From assembly GCA_963751245.1 (NCBI GenBank), contig CAVVTR010000005.1, forward strand, positions 137,047-201,046: a DNA stretch of 64,000 nt. Direction: 5' to 3'. The DNA comes from CAVVTR01 sp963751245. GTDB taxonomy: Bacteria > Acidobacteriota > Thermoanaerobaculia > Thermoanaerobaculales > Thermoanaerobaculaceae. The position numbers and the translations under genes are program-made. The stretch's first letter is position 1. Every line of letters starts with the position of its first letter. Positions 46,954-55,435 of this stretch are shown one piece after another. The notes below the pieces were generated by a model, which did not search any database, had not been told where the DNA came from, and worked only from the letters and a program-made list of their open reading frames with translations.

Positions 46954-48890
46954 GGGCGCACCGTCGACGAAGCCACGGCGCCCCCCCTGACCGCCAGGTC
47001 CCAGCCGTCGGCGGCGCGGGCGCGGTGGCAGTTCGGACAGCGGCTCAGGACCGGCTTGGCGACGGCATGCTCCGTCTCGTACTTCGCGTGGCAGTCGATG
47101 CACAGGGTGTGCATGGCGTCCTTGTAGCCGGGGGCGAACCCCTGCGGCATCGCGGAGGCGACGGCGACGCCGCGCGACGGAACGCGGCTGTCGGGATGGC
47201 AGCTGGTGCAGGACGCCGACGCCGCGCGGGTCTTCGCCGCCCCCGGGCGGTGACACGAGATGCACCCGGCGTTGCCTCCGAGGGCCGTGACGTGCCGCGA
47301 GTGGCTGAAGGTGTCAGTGGCGCGGTACATGTCCCGGTGGCACTGCGAGCAGGAGGTTCCCTTCGAGAGAGGGGCGTTGACGTGGTGGCACTTGACACAC
47401 GACGCGGCGCCGCCCAGCCGCTGCTGGTGGCGCTCGTGCTCGAAGATCGCGAAGCGGCCGCGCCGGTCGCCGTCGATGAGGAGGGCGTTCTCGACGGTCC
47501 CGGTGCCCGCGGCGGCCGGCTCGAGGACGAGGCGGTGCTGCTCGCTGCTGCCCGGGACCGGGAGCCTGAGCACGTCGACGGCGCGCGGCGGCCGGACCGG
47601 AGTGGGCCTCGGCTCCGCTCCGTTGGCGGTGCCGAGCTCGAGGAGGACGAGGCCGGCCGAGACGCCGAGGACGCAGGCGAGGGCCGCGCGCTGCACCACG
47701 CCCATCCAGGGGCCGCGCACGTAGACGCCCGAAGCCGGGTCGACCATGGGCGCGCGGAAGTGGTCTGCCGGGTCCGGAGGCGTCTCCCAGACGCGCAGGT
47801 GCTCGACGAAGAACAGGAAGACCAGCGCCATGGCCGCCACCACGCCCAGGCTGACGAGGATCTCGGGGATCGACGGCAGGTAGCGGCTTCCCGTCACCGG
47901 GACGTGGGAGATACCCGCCACGGTGGCACGGTTCAGGACGAAGCCGCCCACGACCAGCATGGCGCCCGTGCCCATGGCCCGGGTGGAGCGCCGCGCCGAC
48001 GGCAGGGTGAAGAGCAGGAGGGGCACCACCACCGCGATGAGGATCTCCGTGAGGAACAGCGCCGAGGCCCAGGAGCCCTCGAGGGCGAGGGCGAGCTTGC
48101 CGCGCCAGGCGAGGTCGCCGAGGCGGAGCGCGAGGTAGCCGGCGAGGGCCCAGCCCGCGGCCCGGGTGAGCCCCGGCAGGAGGTGTGCCTCCGGCTCGAC
48201 GCGGAACAGCCAGGAGCTGACCACGTTCTCGACGATCACGGTGGCGAGGCCGAGGCCCACGGCGGAGACGAAGAAGAGGACGGGCAGCAGCGGCGAGTAC
48301 CAGAGGGGGTGCATGCGCTGGGGGTTGATCAGGAACAGGGTCCCCAGGGAGGACTGATGCAGCGTCGACAGGGCGATCCCGGCCACGACCAGGGGGAGAG
48401 TGACCTTCTTGAGGACCGCGTAGATCTTGCTCCAGCGCAGACTTTCGGCCACGACGGGGGCGAACTCGAGGGTCAGCACCGTGAGGTAGAGCATCACGCA
48501 CCACCCCACCTCGAACAGCGGCGAGTGGGGGTTCCAGTACACCATCATGCGCCAGATGTTCCAGGGGCGCCCGAGGTCCACGAGGAGACCGAGCACCACC
48601 GCGGTGTAGCCCAGGAACGCCGTGAGGATGGCGGGCCGCAGCACGCCGTGGTACCTCTTGAGGTGGAAGACGTGCACCGCCGCCGCGATGACGAAGCCGC
48701 CGGCGGCCAGGGCGACGCCGGAGACCACGTCGAAGCCGATCCACAGGCCCCAGGGGGTGAGGTCGGTCAGAGCCGTGGTGACGCCCAGGCCGAGGGCGAA
48801 GCGGACGGCGGCGATGGCCGCTCCGGCGCCGACGAGGAACCAGAGCACCGCCTTGGTGACGGCCAGACGGACGTTGCGGGGGGCGTTCAC
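46950..48890 (-). CDS. NrfD/HmcC-type membrane subunit fused to a hexaheme cytochrome c
   Basis: 646 aa. Residues about 10-430 form a NrfD/HybB-type polytopic quinone-interacting subunit (about ten helices; WGLWIGFDVVSGVALAAGGF, TLHQSSLGTLFLI). After a further helix near 455, an extracytoplasmic C-terminal part (about 500-635) carries six CxxCH heme sites (CVKCH, CSQCH, CISCH, CTSCH, CIDCH, CPNCH). In Desulfovibrio Hmc the NrfD-like HmcC and the multiheme HmcA are separate; here both functions are in one chain. GTG 48890 overlaps the ferredoxin stop (GTGA) and is preceded by GAGGTG. Confidence 0.9.
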   Translation of the reverse strand: MNAPRNVRLAVTKAVLWFLVGAGAAIAAVRFALGLGVTTALTDLTPWGLWIGFDVVSGVALAAGGFVIAAAVHVFHLKRYHGVLRPAILTAFLGYTAVVLGLLVDLGRPWNIWRMMVYWNPHSPLFEVGWCVMLYLTVLTLEFAPVVAESLRWSKIYAVLKKVTLPLVVAGIALSTLHQSSLGTLFLINPQRMHPLWYSPLLPVLFFVSAVGLGLATVIVENVVSSWLFRVEPEAHLLPGLTRAAGWALAGYLALRLGDLAWRGKLALALEGSWASALFLTEILIAVVVPLLLFTLPSARRSTRAMGTGAMLVVGGFVLNRATVAGISHVPVTGSRYLPSIPEILVSLGVVAAMALVFLFFVEHLRVWETPPDPADHFRAPMVDPASGVYVRGPWMGVVQRAALACVLGVSAGLVLLELGTANGAEPRPTPVRPPRAVDVLRLPVPGSSEQHRLVLEPAAAGTGTVENALLIDGDRRGRFAIFEHERHQQRLGGAASCVKCHHVNAPLSKGTSCSQCHRDMYRATDTFSHSRHVTALGGNAGCISCHRPGAAKTRAASASCTSCHPDSRVPSRGVAVASAMPQGFAPGYKDAMHTLCIDCHAKYETEHAVAKPVLSRCPNCHRARAADGWDLAVRGGAVASSTVRP

Positions 48891-49713
48891 GGCTGCACCT
48901 CGCCGTCCTCGCCCGAGGCTTCGCCGGGGCTCCCGCCGTCCGCGTCTTCGGAAGGCCGCCGGCTCTCCTCGGCCAGGCGCTGGCGGCGGCCGATGATCCA
49001 CGACAGCCCCAGCATCAGGGCGCCCATGCCGACGAACGTCGGGGGACCGCGTGCATCGCGGGGGAGGTCAGCTCGGGGTAGGGGGCGTCGCGCAGGTCGG
49101 TGGGCCAGCCGGCGTGGTCCAGGTCCACGTCGGAGATGTACAGGACGGACGTGCCGCCCACCTCGTGCTCACCCCAGATGTGATCGATGTACCGTCCGGG
49201 GTTCTCACGGATGCGGCGCCGCGCCTCGGCGAGCAGCGCGTCCCGCTCGCCGAACACCGTCGCCTGCGTGGGGCAGGCCCCGGTGCACGCCGGCTGGCTC
49301 TGCGTGCCGGCCATGATGGCGTCGTAGCACATGAAGCACTTGCGCACGCGGGGCGCCGCCGACTCCCACTCGTAGCGGGTGAAGCGGAACGGGCACGCCA
49401 TCATGCAGTAGCGGCAGCCGAGGCAGATGGAGGGGTCGTACACGACGGGACCCTGGGGGCTCTTGTGGAGCGCCCCGACCGGGCACGCCGAGGCGCAGGC
49501 GGGCTCCAGGCAGTGGCGGCAGTGCTCGCGCACGAAGCGCCCGCGGGGGCCCCGGACCACGGTGGTCCACCGCGTCGAGGACAGCCCGGAGGGGTCGCCC
49601 TGCCAGGGCCACGGTTCGTCTTCGCCGGTGCGGTTGGCCTTCTTGCAGGCGGCCACGCACTGCTCGCAGCCGATGCAGCGGGTCACGTCGGTGAGAATGC
49701 CGAAGTGCCTCAT
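48887..49713 (-). CDS. HmcB/HybA-like 16-Cys ferredoxin, membrane anchored (apparent frameshift)
   Basis: Starts MRHFGILTDVTRCIGCEQC. Four [4Fe-4S] motifs: CIGCEQCVAACK, CRHCLEPACASACPVG, CLGCRYCMMACPF, and CFMC paired with CTGACPT. The frame read from the ATG stops at 49015, just after PELTSPAMHAV. Inserting one C in the C-run at about 49053 continues into PPTFVGMGALMLGLSWIIGRRQ, the C-terminal transmembrane anchor expected for HybA/HmcB proteins, then an acidic tail ending at 48887 with GTGA overlap to the next gene. So one base is probably missing in a homopolymer; the intact product would be 275 aa. Transfers electrons between the cytoplasmic HdrD-like subunit and the membrane subunits. 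Confidence 0.88.
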
Positions 49714-50411
49714 ACCGGCTCGTTCTCCTTTCCGAGGGCGGTCGCCACGTGTCGTCCCGATGCGGCCGGGAAGTGCCACCCCACCTCGAAGACGAGCTGG
49801 GTGAGGGGGACGAGGGCACAGTGCGCGAGCTTGGTCGTGGGGGTGAGGATCAGGGCGAGGTCGCCGAGCAGGACGTGGACGAGCAGCAGCGTCCGCGCCC
49901 CGAAAGGCGACAGCTCCGGGTGGGCGGCGAGGAAGCCGGCGGCCGTGAGCGCCAGCAGGAGGACCAGGACGCCCACGTCCTGCGGCCCGGTGAGGGCCCG
50001 CGCGGCGCGGAACACGAGGCGGCCGAGAAGCACCGCGACCAGGGCGGCCATCGCCGCCACCGTGAGGACGTCCGCGGCGCCACGGCCGAGGACGGGCCAG
50101 GGCACGTGGATCGAGGCCTGCCAGAGGGTGACGTGGCCGGCCAGGAAGAGCGGCAGCAGGATGATCCCGGCGTGGAACACGATGGAAGCCGCCGAGTACA
50201 GTGGCCGCGCGCGCAGGAGCCGGCGCGGGAACAGCCACGACAGCGTGGCGCGGGCCACGGCGCCCAGCGGCAGCTCGCGGTCGCCGGCCCGCCGCCAGGC
50301 GGCGGCGAGCTGGTAGACCGTCGTGCCGATCCGGTACGCGAGGCCGAGGACGCAGACAGCCAGGGAGATCTGGAAGAGGGGACCGCGGGCGAGATCGATC
50401 AGGGTGTCCAT
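49710..50411 (-). CDS. NarI/HmcE-like cytochrome b membrane subunit
   Basis: 233 aa, about six hydrophobic segments. SIVFHAGIILLPLFLAGHVTLW and VHVLLGDLALILTPTTKLAHC place His residues in two helices as in the respiratory nitrate reductase gamma family (heme b ligands, quinone oxidation). The stop overlaps the ferredoxin start (ATGA). Fits the cytochrome b subunit of Hmc/Tmc/Dsr-type complexes. Confidence 0.85.
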   Translation of the reverse strand: MDTLIDLARGPLFQISLAVCVLGLAYRIGTTVYQLAAAWRRAGDRELPLGAVARATLSWLFPRRLLRARPLYSAASIVFHAGIILLPLFLAGHVTLWQASIHVPWPVLGRGAADVLTVAAMAALVAVLLGRLVFRAARALTGPQDVGVLVLLLALTAAGFLAAHPELSPFGARTLLLVHVLLGDLALILTPTTKLAHCALVPLTQLVFEVGWHFPAASGRHVATALGKENEPV

Positions 50412-50420
50412 GGCGTGCCC

Positions 50421-51812
50421 TCACTCCCCCCCGGCCGGTCCGGCGGGCTCCTCGCGCGGGACGAGCATCTCCGGCGGAGGCTGGATGGCCTTCAGGACGA
50501 GGTCGTGGAGGCCGACGACCTCGACGTTGTCGAGGCCGTGGTCCTCGCACACCTCGCGGAGCTGCTTCTTGCAGTTGGCGCAGGGGGCGACGAGGATCGT
50601 CGCGCCGGTGCGGCGGATCTGTCCGGCCTTGGCGGCGCCGCCAATGCCGGTGCGGAAGGCGCGAATCTCGTCGATGGAGACGGAGCCGCCGCCACCGCCG
50701 CAGCAGTAGTTCTCGCGGCCGCGCGGAGTCATGTCCACGAAGTCGGCGCAGATGGTCCGCAGGATCTCCCGCGGCTGATCGACGATCCAGCCGGAACGGG
50801 CGATGTTGCAGGGGTCGTGGTAGGTGACACGGGCGTCGATGGCGCCGGAGCGGAGCTGCAGAGTGCCCTTGCGCAGCTGCTCGAGGGTGTACTCCATGAT
50901 GTTGACCACGGGCGGCGCGTCGCGCCCTCCGCAGAACGTCTTGATGAACGCCTTCGCCGAGCGCGAGGCGTGACCGCACTCGCCGATGAGGACCTTCTTC
51001 GCCTTGAGGCGGCGGACCTCGGCGGCCTCCTTGGAGACGATGCGGTCGAGCATGCGGTCGGAGTAGAAGAGGCCGTAGTTGATGCCGTCGAAGTACTCGC
51101 TGCCGATGGTCCAGGACGCCCCGGTGGCGGTGAGCACCGCGGCGTTCCCCATCAGGGTGTCGGGCTCCAGGAGGTAGTCGCTGACGGCGGGGAAGAAGAC
51201 GTACTCGGCGCCCTCGACGTCCACGGGGAACGAGATGTTCATGCCGTAGGTGTCGCGGCAGTCCTCCTCGAGGAACTCGCACGTGTCCCGCATGGCCGCA
51301 GCGGGGATGGCCGACGTGTTGTGGGTCCGGCCGTCGAGCTGCTCGCGGGTGGCGACCCGCAGTGCCTTGGGAACGATCCCCACCTCGGCGAGGATCCAGC
51401 GCCCGAGGTGCGTGATCAGCCCGTGGTCGATGCCGAGGGGGCACTCCAGCTTGCAGCGGCGGCAGGCCGTGCACCGGTAGAGCTCCTCGGCCATGGTGTT
51501 GATGTGCTCCTCGGTGAGGGTGAACGACCGCACGCCCCGTGCCGCCAGGGCGCCCCGCGGCATGAAGTAGCGCCGGTACACGCGCAGCACGAGCTCGGAG
51601 CGCAGGCACGGGATGTCCCGCGGGTCGCCGGTGGCCTGGAAGACGGGGCAGCTGGTCGAGCAGCGGCTGCAGTGGGCGCTCAGGGTCGCGGCGGCGTCCA
51701 GGACGAGGGCGTAGTTCGAGTGGGCGAGGATCGCCGCGAAAGCCTCCAGGAATCGGCGCGGCAGATCGCCGGTGTCGACCGGTTCCAGGTAATAGGAGCA
51801 GGAGATGGCCAT
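50421..51812 (-). CDS. HdrD/HmcF-like iron-sulfur protein with CCG domains
   Basis: 463 aa, soluble. Second [4Fe-4S] site complete (Cys114, 117, 120, 124: CTACRRCKLECP). The first is C48-x2-C51-x3-C55-P with Ser at 45 where the first Cys is expected, so it may be a three-Cys cluster or non-functional. Two CCG (cysteine-rich) domains follow: GECGHAS near 290 with YHDPCN, and NYCCGGGGGS near 370 with APCANCKKQL, which in heterodisulfide reductases hold the noncubane active-site cluster. Likely the cytoplasmic catalytic or electron-accepting subunit. First gene of the operon behind a sigma-54 promoter; GGAAAGGA precedes ATG 51812. Confidence 0.92.
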   Translation of the reverse strand: MAISCSYYLEPVDTGDLPRRFLEAFAAILAHSNYALVLDAAATLSAHCSRCSTSCPVFQATGDPRDIPCLRSELVLRVYRRYFMPRGALAARGVRSFTLTEEHINTMAEELYRCTACRRCKLECPLGIDHGLITHLGRWILAEVGIVPKALRVATREQLDGRTHNTSAIPAAAMRDTCEFLEEDCRDTYGMNISFPVDVEGAEYVFFPAVSDYLLEPDTLMGNAAVLTATGASWTIGSEYFDGINYGLFYSDRMLDRIVSKEAAEVRRLKAKKVLIGECGHASRSAKAFIKTFCGGRDAPPVVNIMEYTLEQLRKGTLQLRSGAIDARVTYHDPCNIARSGWIVDQPREILRTICADFVDMTPRGRENYCCGGGGGSVSIDEIRAFRTGIGGAAKAGQIRRTGATILVAPCANCKKQLREVCEDHGLDNVEVVGLHDLVLKAIQPPPEMLVPREEPAGPAGGE

Positions 51813-51854
51813 GGGCTTCCTTTCCGCGGGCGGGGGCCCTTGGACGGTAGGGAC

Positions 51855-51870
51855 AGCAAGGGCCGTGCCG
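51855..51870 (-). promoter_or_regulatory. Sigma-54 (-24/-12) promoter of the Hmc-like operon
   Basis: On the minus strand CGGCACGGCCCTTGCT, matching the TGGCACG-N4-TTGCW consensus at all but the first base, with GG and GC ten bases apart. Expected start near 51844, about 30 nt before the HdrD-like ATG. The gene for a sigma-54 activator is divergent on the other side of the 212-bp spacer. Confidence 0.88.
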
Positions 51871-51940
51871 GGTCGCGCAGAAAAGCGCAACGTCACGCGG
51901 GAGAGACGGATGAGACGCGAAATGGGACGACGCGAGTCTC

Positions 51941-51989
51941 GAGACATGTCACGCCGTGTCGCGTCTGTGAGACATGGACGTGAGACATG
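51941..51989. promoter_or_regulatory. Candidate upstream activator sites (three GAGACATG copies)
   Basis: GAGACATG at 51941-51948, 51969-51976 and 51982-51989, the last two as TGAGACATG 13 bp apart and the first extended to a GACATGTC palindrome. They lie about 80-125 bp upstream of the sigma-54 promoter, the usual distance for enhancer sites, and just ahead of the activator gene, so they could also mediate autoregulation. Confidence 0.6.
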
Positions 51990-52024
51990 TTGCAATTTTG
52001 TAGCAGAGCATCCACACTGAGGGT

Positions 52025-53359
52025 ATGAGACGGGCCCTGCTGCTCCGCTACGCCGAGGTCACCTTCAACTCGATCCCCCACGCCATCTTCACGGTGGACG
52101 AGCACTGCCGCATCACGTACTTCAACCGCGCGGCGGAGCGCGTCACGGGGTGGAAGCGGTCCGAGGTGCTGGGGCGCTCCTGCGCGGACATCCTGCGCAG
52201 CGAGAGCTGCGCCAGCACCTGCCTGCTCAAGGACAGCATGGGCCGCGGCGGGGCGCACCGCGACCAGGAGACCACGATCCTGCGTCGCGACGGCCGGCAG
52301 GTCCTGGTGGCGGTGAGCACTTCGGCCCTCAAGGACGCCGAGGGCAACCTCATGGGCGGCGTCGAGATGTTCCGTGACCTCACCGACATCGCCGAGCTGC
52401 GCCGCAAGCTGCAGGGCACCTACACCACCGAGGACATCGTCACCAAGAGCGCGGCCATGCGCGGCGTCCGCGAGCTGCTCCCCCTGGTCGCGCGGAGCAC
52501 CAGCACGGTCCTCATCGAGGGCGAGCCCGGGACCGGCAAGGAGCTCGTCGCGCGGGCGATCCACAACCTCGGGCCGCGGCGCCGGCGCCCCTTCGTCGCG
52601 GTGAACTGCGGCGCCATCCCGGAGACCCTGGTGGAGTCCGAGCTGTTCGGGTACCTCAGGGGCGCGTTCACCGACGCCAAGAGGGACAAGCCGGGGCGGT
52701 TCGCGTCGGCGCAGGGGGGCACCATGTTCCTGGACGAGGTCGGGGAGCTCTCTCCGGCGGTCCAGGTCAAGCTGCTCCGGGTGCTCCAGGAGCGCGAGTT
52801 CACCCCCCTCGGCGGCGTCGAGCCGGTGCGTGCCGACATCCGCGTCCTGGCCGCCACCAACCGCGACCTCGCCGTGGAGGTGATGAACGGCCGCTTCCGC
52901 CAGGACCTCTACTTCCGCCTCAACATCGTGCGCGTCAACCTGCCGCCGCTGCGCTCCCGCACCGAGGACGTCCCGCTGCTGATCGAGCACTTCATCGGCC
53001 GGTTCAACGCGCTCCAGGGGCGGACGATCCAGGGGATCTCCACCCACGCCATGAGCCGCCTGCTCTCGTACCCGTTCCCGGGCAACGTCCGTGAGCTGGA
53101 GAACGCCATCGAGCACGCCTTCGTCGTCTGCGGCGGCCCCACCATCGAGGTGGACGACCTCCCTCCCCACATCACCGGGCGCCCGCCCGCGCTGCCGGAG
53201 GTCCACGTCGACCGCGCCAGGCCGCTGGAGGAGGCGGAGGCGCAGGCCATCCGCGAGGCCCTCAGGCGCCACGGGGGCCGCCGGGGCGTCGCCGCCGGCG
53301 AGCTCGGCGTGTCCCGCAACACGCTGTGGCGGAAGATGAAGCGTTACGGCATCGCCTGA
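52025..53359 (+). CDS. Sigma-54-dependent transcriptional activator with cysteine PAS domain
   Basis: 444 aa. PAS domain (about 10-120) with Cys53-x8-Cys62-x3-Cys66 (CADILRSESCASTC); AAA+ domain (about 140-370) with Walker A GEPGTGKE, sigma-54 contact loop GAFTDA (instead of GAFTGA), Walker B GGTMFLDEVGEL and an Arg-finger region; C-terminal Fis-type helix-turn-helix (HGGRRGVAAGELGVSRNTLWRKMKRYGI). No receiver domain, so it is controlled through PAS, perhaps by redox or a bound cluster, or by partner proteins. It should activate the divergent Hmc-like operon. Confidence 0.95.
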   Translation: MRRALLLRYAEVTFNSIPHAIFTVDEHCRITYFNRAAERVTGWKRSEVLGRSCADILRSESCASTCLLKDSMGRGGAHRDQETTILRRDGRQVLVAVSTSALKDAEGNLMGGVEMFRDLTDIAELRRKLQGTYTTEDIVTKSAAMRGVRELLPLVARSTSTVLIEGEPGTGKELVARAIHNLGPRRRRPFVAVNCGAIPETLVESELFGYLRGAFTDAKRDKPGRFASAQGGTMFLDEVGELSPAVQVKLLRVLQEREFTPLGGVEPVRADIRVLAATNRDLAVEVMNGRFRQDLYFRLNIVRVNLPPLRSRTEDVPLLIEHFIGRFNALQGRTIQGISTHAMSRLLSYPFPGNVRELENAIEHAFVVCGGPTIEVDDLPPHITGRPPALPEVHVDRARPLEEAEAQAIREALRRHGGRRGVAAGELGVSRNTLWRKMKRYGIA

Positions 53360-53369
53360 GCGTCCGCGC

Positions 53370-54038
53370 TCAGCGGTGGCGGGTCACGCCGACGCGGGGG
53401 CAGCGGTCGGCGAGGGGGCAGCCGGAGCAGCGCGGCGAGGTGGGGTGGCAGACCTGCTGGCCGAACGTGACCAGGAGATCGTTGATGTCGATCCAGAGGC
53501 GGCGGGGCAGGGCCTTCTCCAGCGCCGCCTCGGTCTGCTCCGGGGTCCTCGTCCGCACCAGCGCGAGGCGGTTGGAGATGCGGTGCACGTGAGTGTCCAC
53601 GCAGATGGCGGGGACACCGAAGCCGAGGCCGAGCACCAGGTTGGCGGTCTTCCGCCCGACGCCGGGCAGCGCCAGCAAAGCGGCGCGGTCGGCGGGCACG
53701 GCGCCGCCGTGCTCCGCGACGACGCGCCCGGCGATCGCCACGATCTGGCGCGCCTTGGTGCGGTAGAAGCCCGCCGGGTAGATGAGCGCGGCCACGCGGT
53801 CGTCAGCCAGGGCCGCCACCGACTCCGGCGTGCCGGCCTCGGCGAACAGGCGCGCGCTGGCCTGGGCCGTCACCGCGTCCTTGGTGCGCAGGGAGATGAT
53901 GCAGGCGACGAGGAGCCGGAACGGGTCCCGGGCGCGCTCGACCTCGGCCAGCGTGGTGGGCCGCACCCGCTGCCGCACGGCGTCCAGGTCGGCCACCAGC
54001 CGGTCGAGGGCGGCCTCGTCCCAGCGCGGCGCCCTCAC
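53370..54038 (-). CDS. nth: Endonuclease III
   Basis: 222 aa. DNA glycosylase/AP lyase for oxidised pyrimidines. HhH motif LPGVGRKTANLVLG with catalytic Lys130, Asp148 in CVDTHVHRISNRL, and the C-terminal [4Fe-4S] loop C-x6-C-x2-C-x5-C (CHPTSPRCSGCPLADRC). GTG start overlaps the symporter stop (GTGA). Ends 10 bp from the convergent activator gene. Confidence 0.95.
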   Translation of the reverse strand: MRAPRWDEAALDRLVADLDAVRQRVRPTTLAEVERARDPFRLLVACIISLRTKDAVTAQASARLFAEAGTPESVAALADDRVAALIYPAGFYRTKARQIVAIAGRVVAEHGGAVPADRAALLALPGVGRKTANLVLGLGFGVPAICVDTHVHRISNRLALVRTRTPEQTEAALEKALPRRLWIDINDLLVTFGQQVCHPTSPRCSGCPLADRCPRVGVTRHR

Positions 54039-55435
54039 GCCCCCTCCACGGCTGCCGGAGTCCGCGACGCCAGCGACGCCCCGACCAGCACCAGCACGCC
54101 CACCGCGGCGCCCACGAGCCCCGGCTCGGCTCCGGCGGGCAGGCTGGTCCTCACCGTCTCCAGTGCCAGGTCGACGGCGGCCCCGGCGAGCATGGCGGCC
54201 ACCGCCGCGCCCCGGGCGGCGCGGCGCCACGCCAGCCCCGCCGTGATCACCGGCAGCAGCGCCGCGGTGAAGAACCCCCACCCCGCGATCCCGAGGACGG
54301 CCACGGCGCGGTCGCTGGCCACGCCCACCGTGGTGGCCGCGGCGGCCACCGCCACGGTCGCCAGGCGGGCGGCGGGCAGCCCCGCCGGGCGCCGGTGCAG
54401 GGCCGCGGGCAGGTCCCTCGTGACGGCGGCGGCCGCGAGGTTGAGGAAGGAGGCGCTGGTGGACATGAGCGCGGCGAGGACGGCGGCGCCGGCGATCAGC
54501 GCCGCCCAGGGTCCGATCAGCGCCGCCACCGCGGGGGCGAGGTCGTCGGGGTGGGCGAGGGCGAGCCGACCCTGGGCGACGAGCGCCGTTCCCGCCAGGC
54601 CCAGCCCCAGCCACACCGTGAGCGTCACGGCGAGGGCGAGGGTGAGCACCGCCGGGAGCAGCCGGAGCGCCGAGCGGGAGCGCAGGAACAGGAACTTCTG
54701 CAGGTAGTGGGGCTGCGCGAGGGTTCCGAGGCAGAAGAGCAGATACCAGGCGGCTGCCCGGGCCGGCGGCACGGCGCCGAAGCTCCCCAGCAGGGCCGGG
54801 CGGGAGGAGGCCAGCGTGCCGAGGATGGCCGCGGGGCCGCCGGCGGCGGCCACGGCGGCCACGGCGAGGGCCACCGCCACCGCGGCCATGAACGCCCCCT
54901 GTACGGCGTCGGCGACGAGCCCCGCCCGCATGCCTCCGGCCGCGGTGTAGACCGTTGTGCCCAGCATCGCCGCCGCCGCCACCCAGGCCCCGGGAAGGTG
55001 CAGCAGAGCCTCGCCGAGCACTGCGGCGGCGCGCGCCTGAACGGCCAGCGACGCGATGCACCCGATCACGACGACGGCGGCGCCGGCGCCCCGGGCGGAG
55101 GGGCCGAAGCGCTCCGCGAGCAGCTCGGGCACCGTGACGATGCTCCGGCGCGCGGCCATCGCCGTGACGCGCTCCCCCACGGCCCAGCACTGGAGAGCGC
55201 CGGTCAGCGGCGCTGACAGGACGATCCACAGCGAGCCGGCCCCGGCCACGGCGAACAGCCCCGGTCCGCCCACGAAGGTGAACGCCGACACCCCCGCCGC
55301 CGTGCCCGCGATCCCCACCAGCCACGGGCCCGCGCGGCGTCCCGCGGCGAAGTAGTCGACGGCGTCGCCGCTGCGGCGCGCCCCCCACCAGGCGAGGACC
55401 GCCGCGCCGACGAGCAGGGCCGCCAGGACGGTCAC
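54035..55435 (-). CDS. Sodium:solute symporter family permease
   Basis: 466 aa, about 12-13 transmembrane helices. SSS family features: DYFAAGRRAGPWLVGIAGTAAGVSAFTFVGGPG (helix 1-2 region), AAGGMRAGLVADAVQG, and LAALMSTSASFLNLAAAAVTRDL (Na-site helix with Ser/Thr). Substrate unknown. GTG start overlaps the small upstream membrane gene. Such small-partner/SSS pairs are seen with acetate, proline or pantothenate carriers. Confidence 0.9.
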   Translation of the reverse strand: MTVLAALLVGAAVLAWWGARRSGDAVDYFAAGRRAGPWLVGIAGTAAGVSAFTFVGGPGLFAVAGAGSLWIVLSAPLTGALQCWAVGERVTAMAARRSIVTVPELLAERFGPSARGAGAAVVVIGCIASLAVQARAAAVLGEALLHLPGAWVAAAAMLGTTVYTAAGGMRAGLVADAVQGAFMAAVAVALAVAAVAAAGGPAAILGTLASSRPALLGSFGAVPPARAAAWYLLFCLGTLAQPHYLQKFLFLRSRSALRLLPAVLTLALAVTLTVWLGLGLAGTALVAQGRLALAHPDDLAPAVAALIGPWAALIAGAAVLAALMSTSASFLNLAAAAVTRDLPAALHRRPAGLPAARLATVAVAAAATTVGVASDRAVAVLGIAGWGFFTAALLPVITAGLAWRRAARGAAVAAMLAGAAVDLALETVRTSLPAGAEPGLVGAAVGVLVLVGASLASRTPAAVEGA

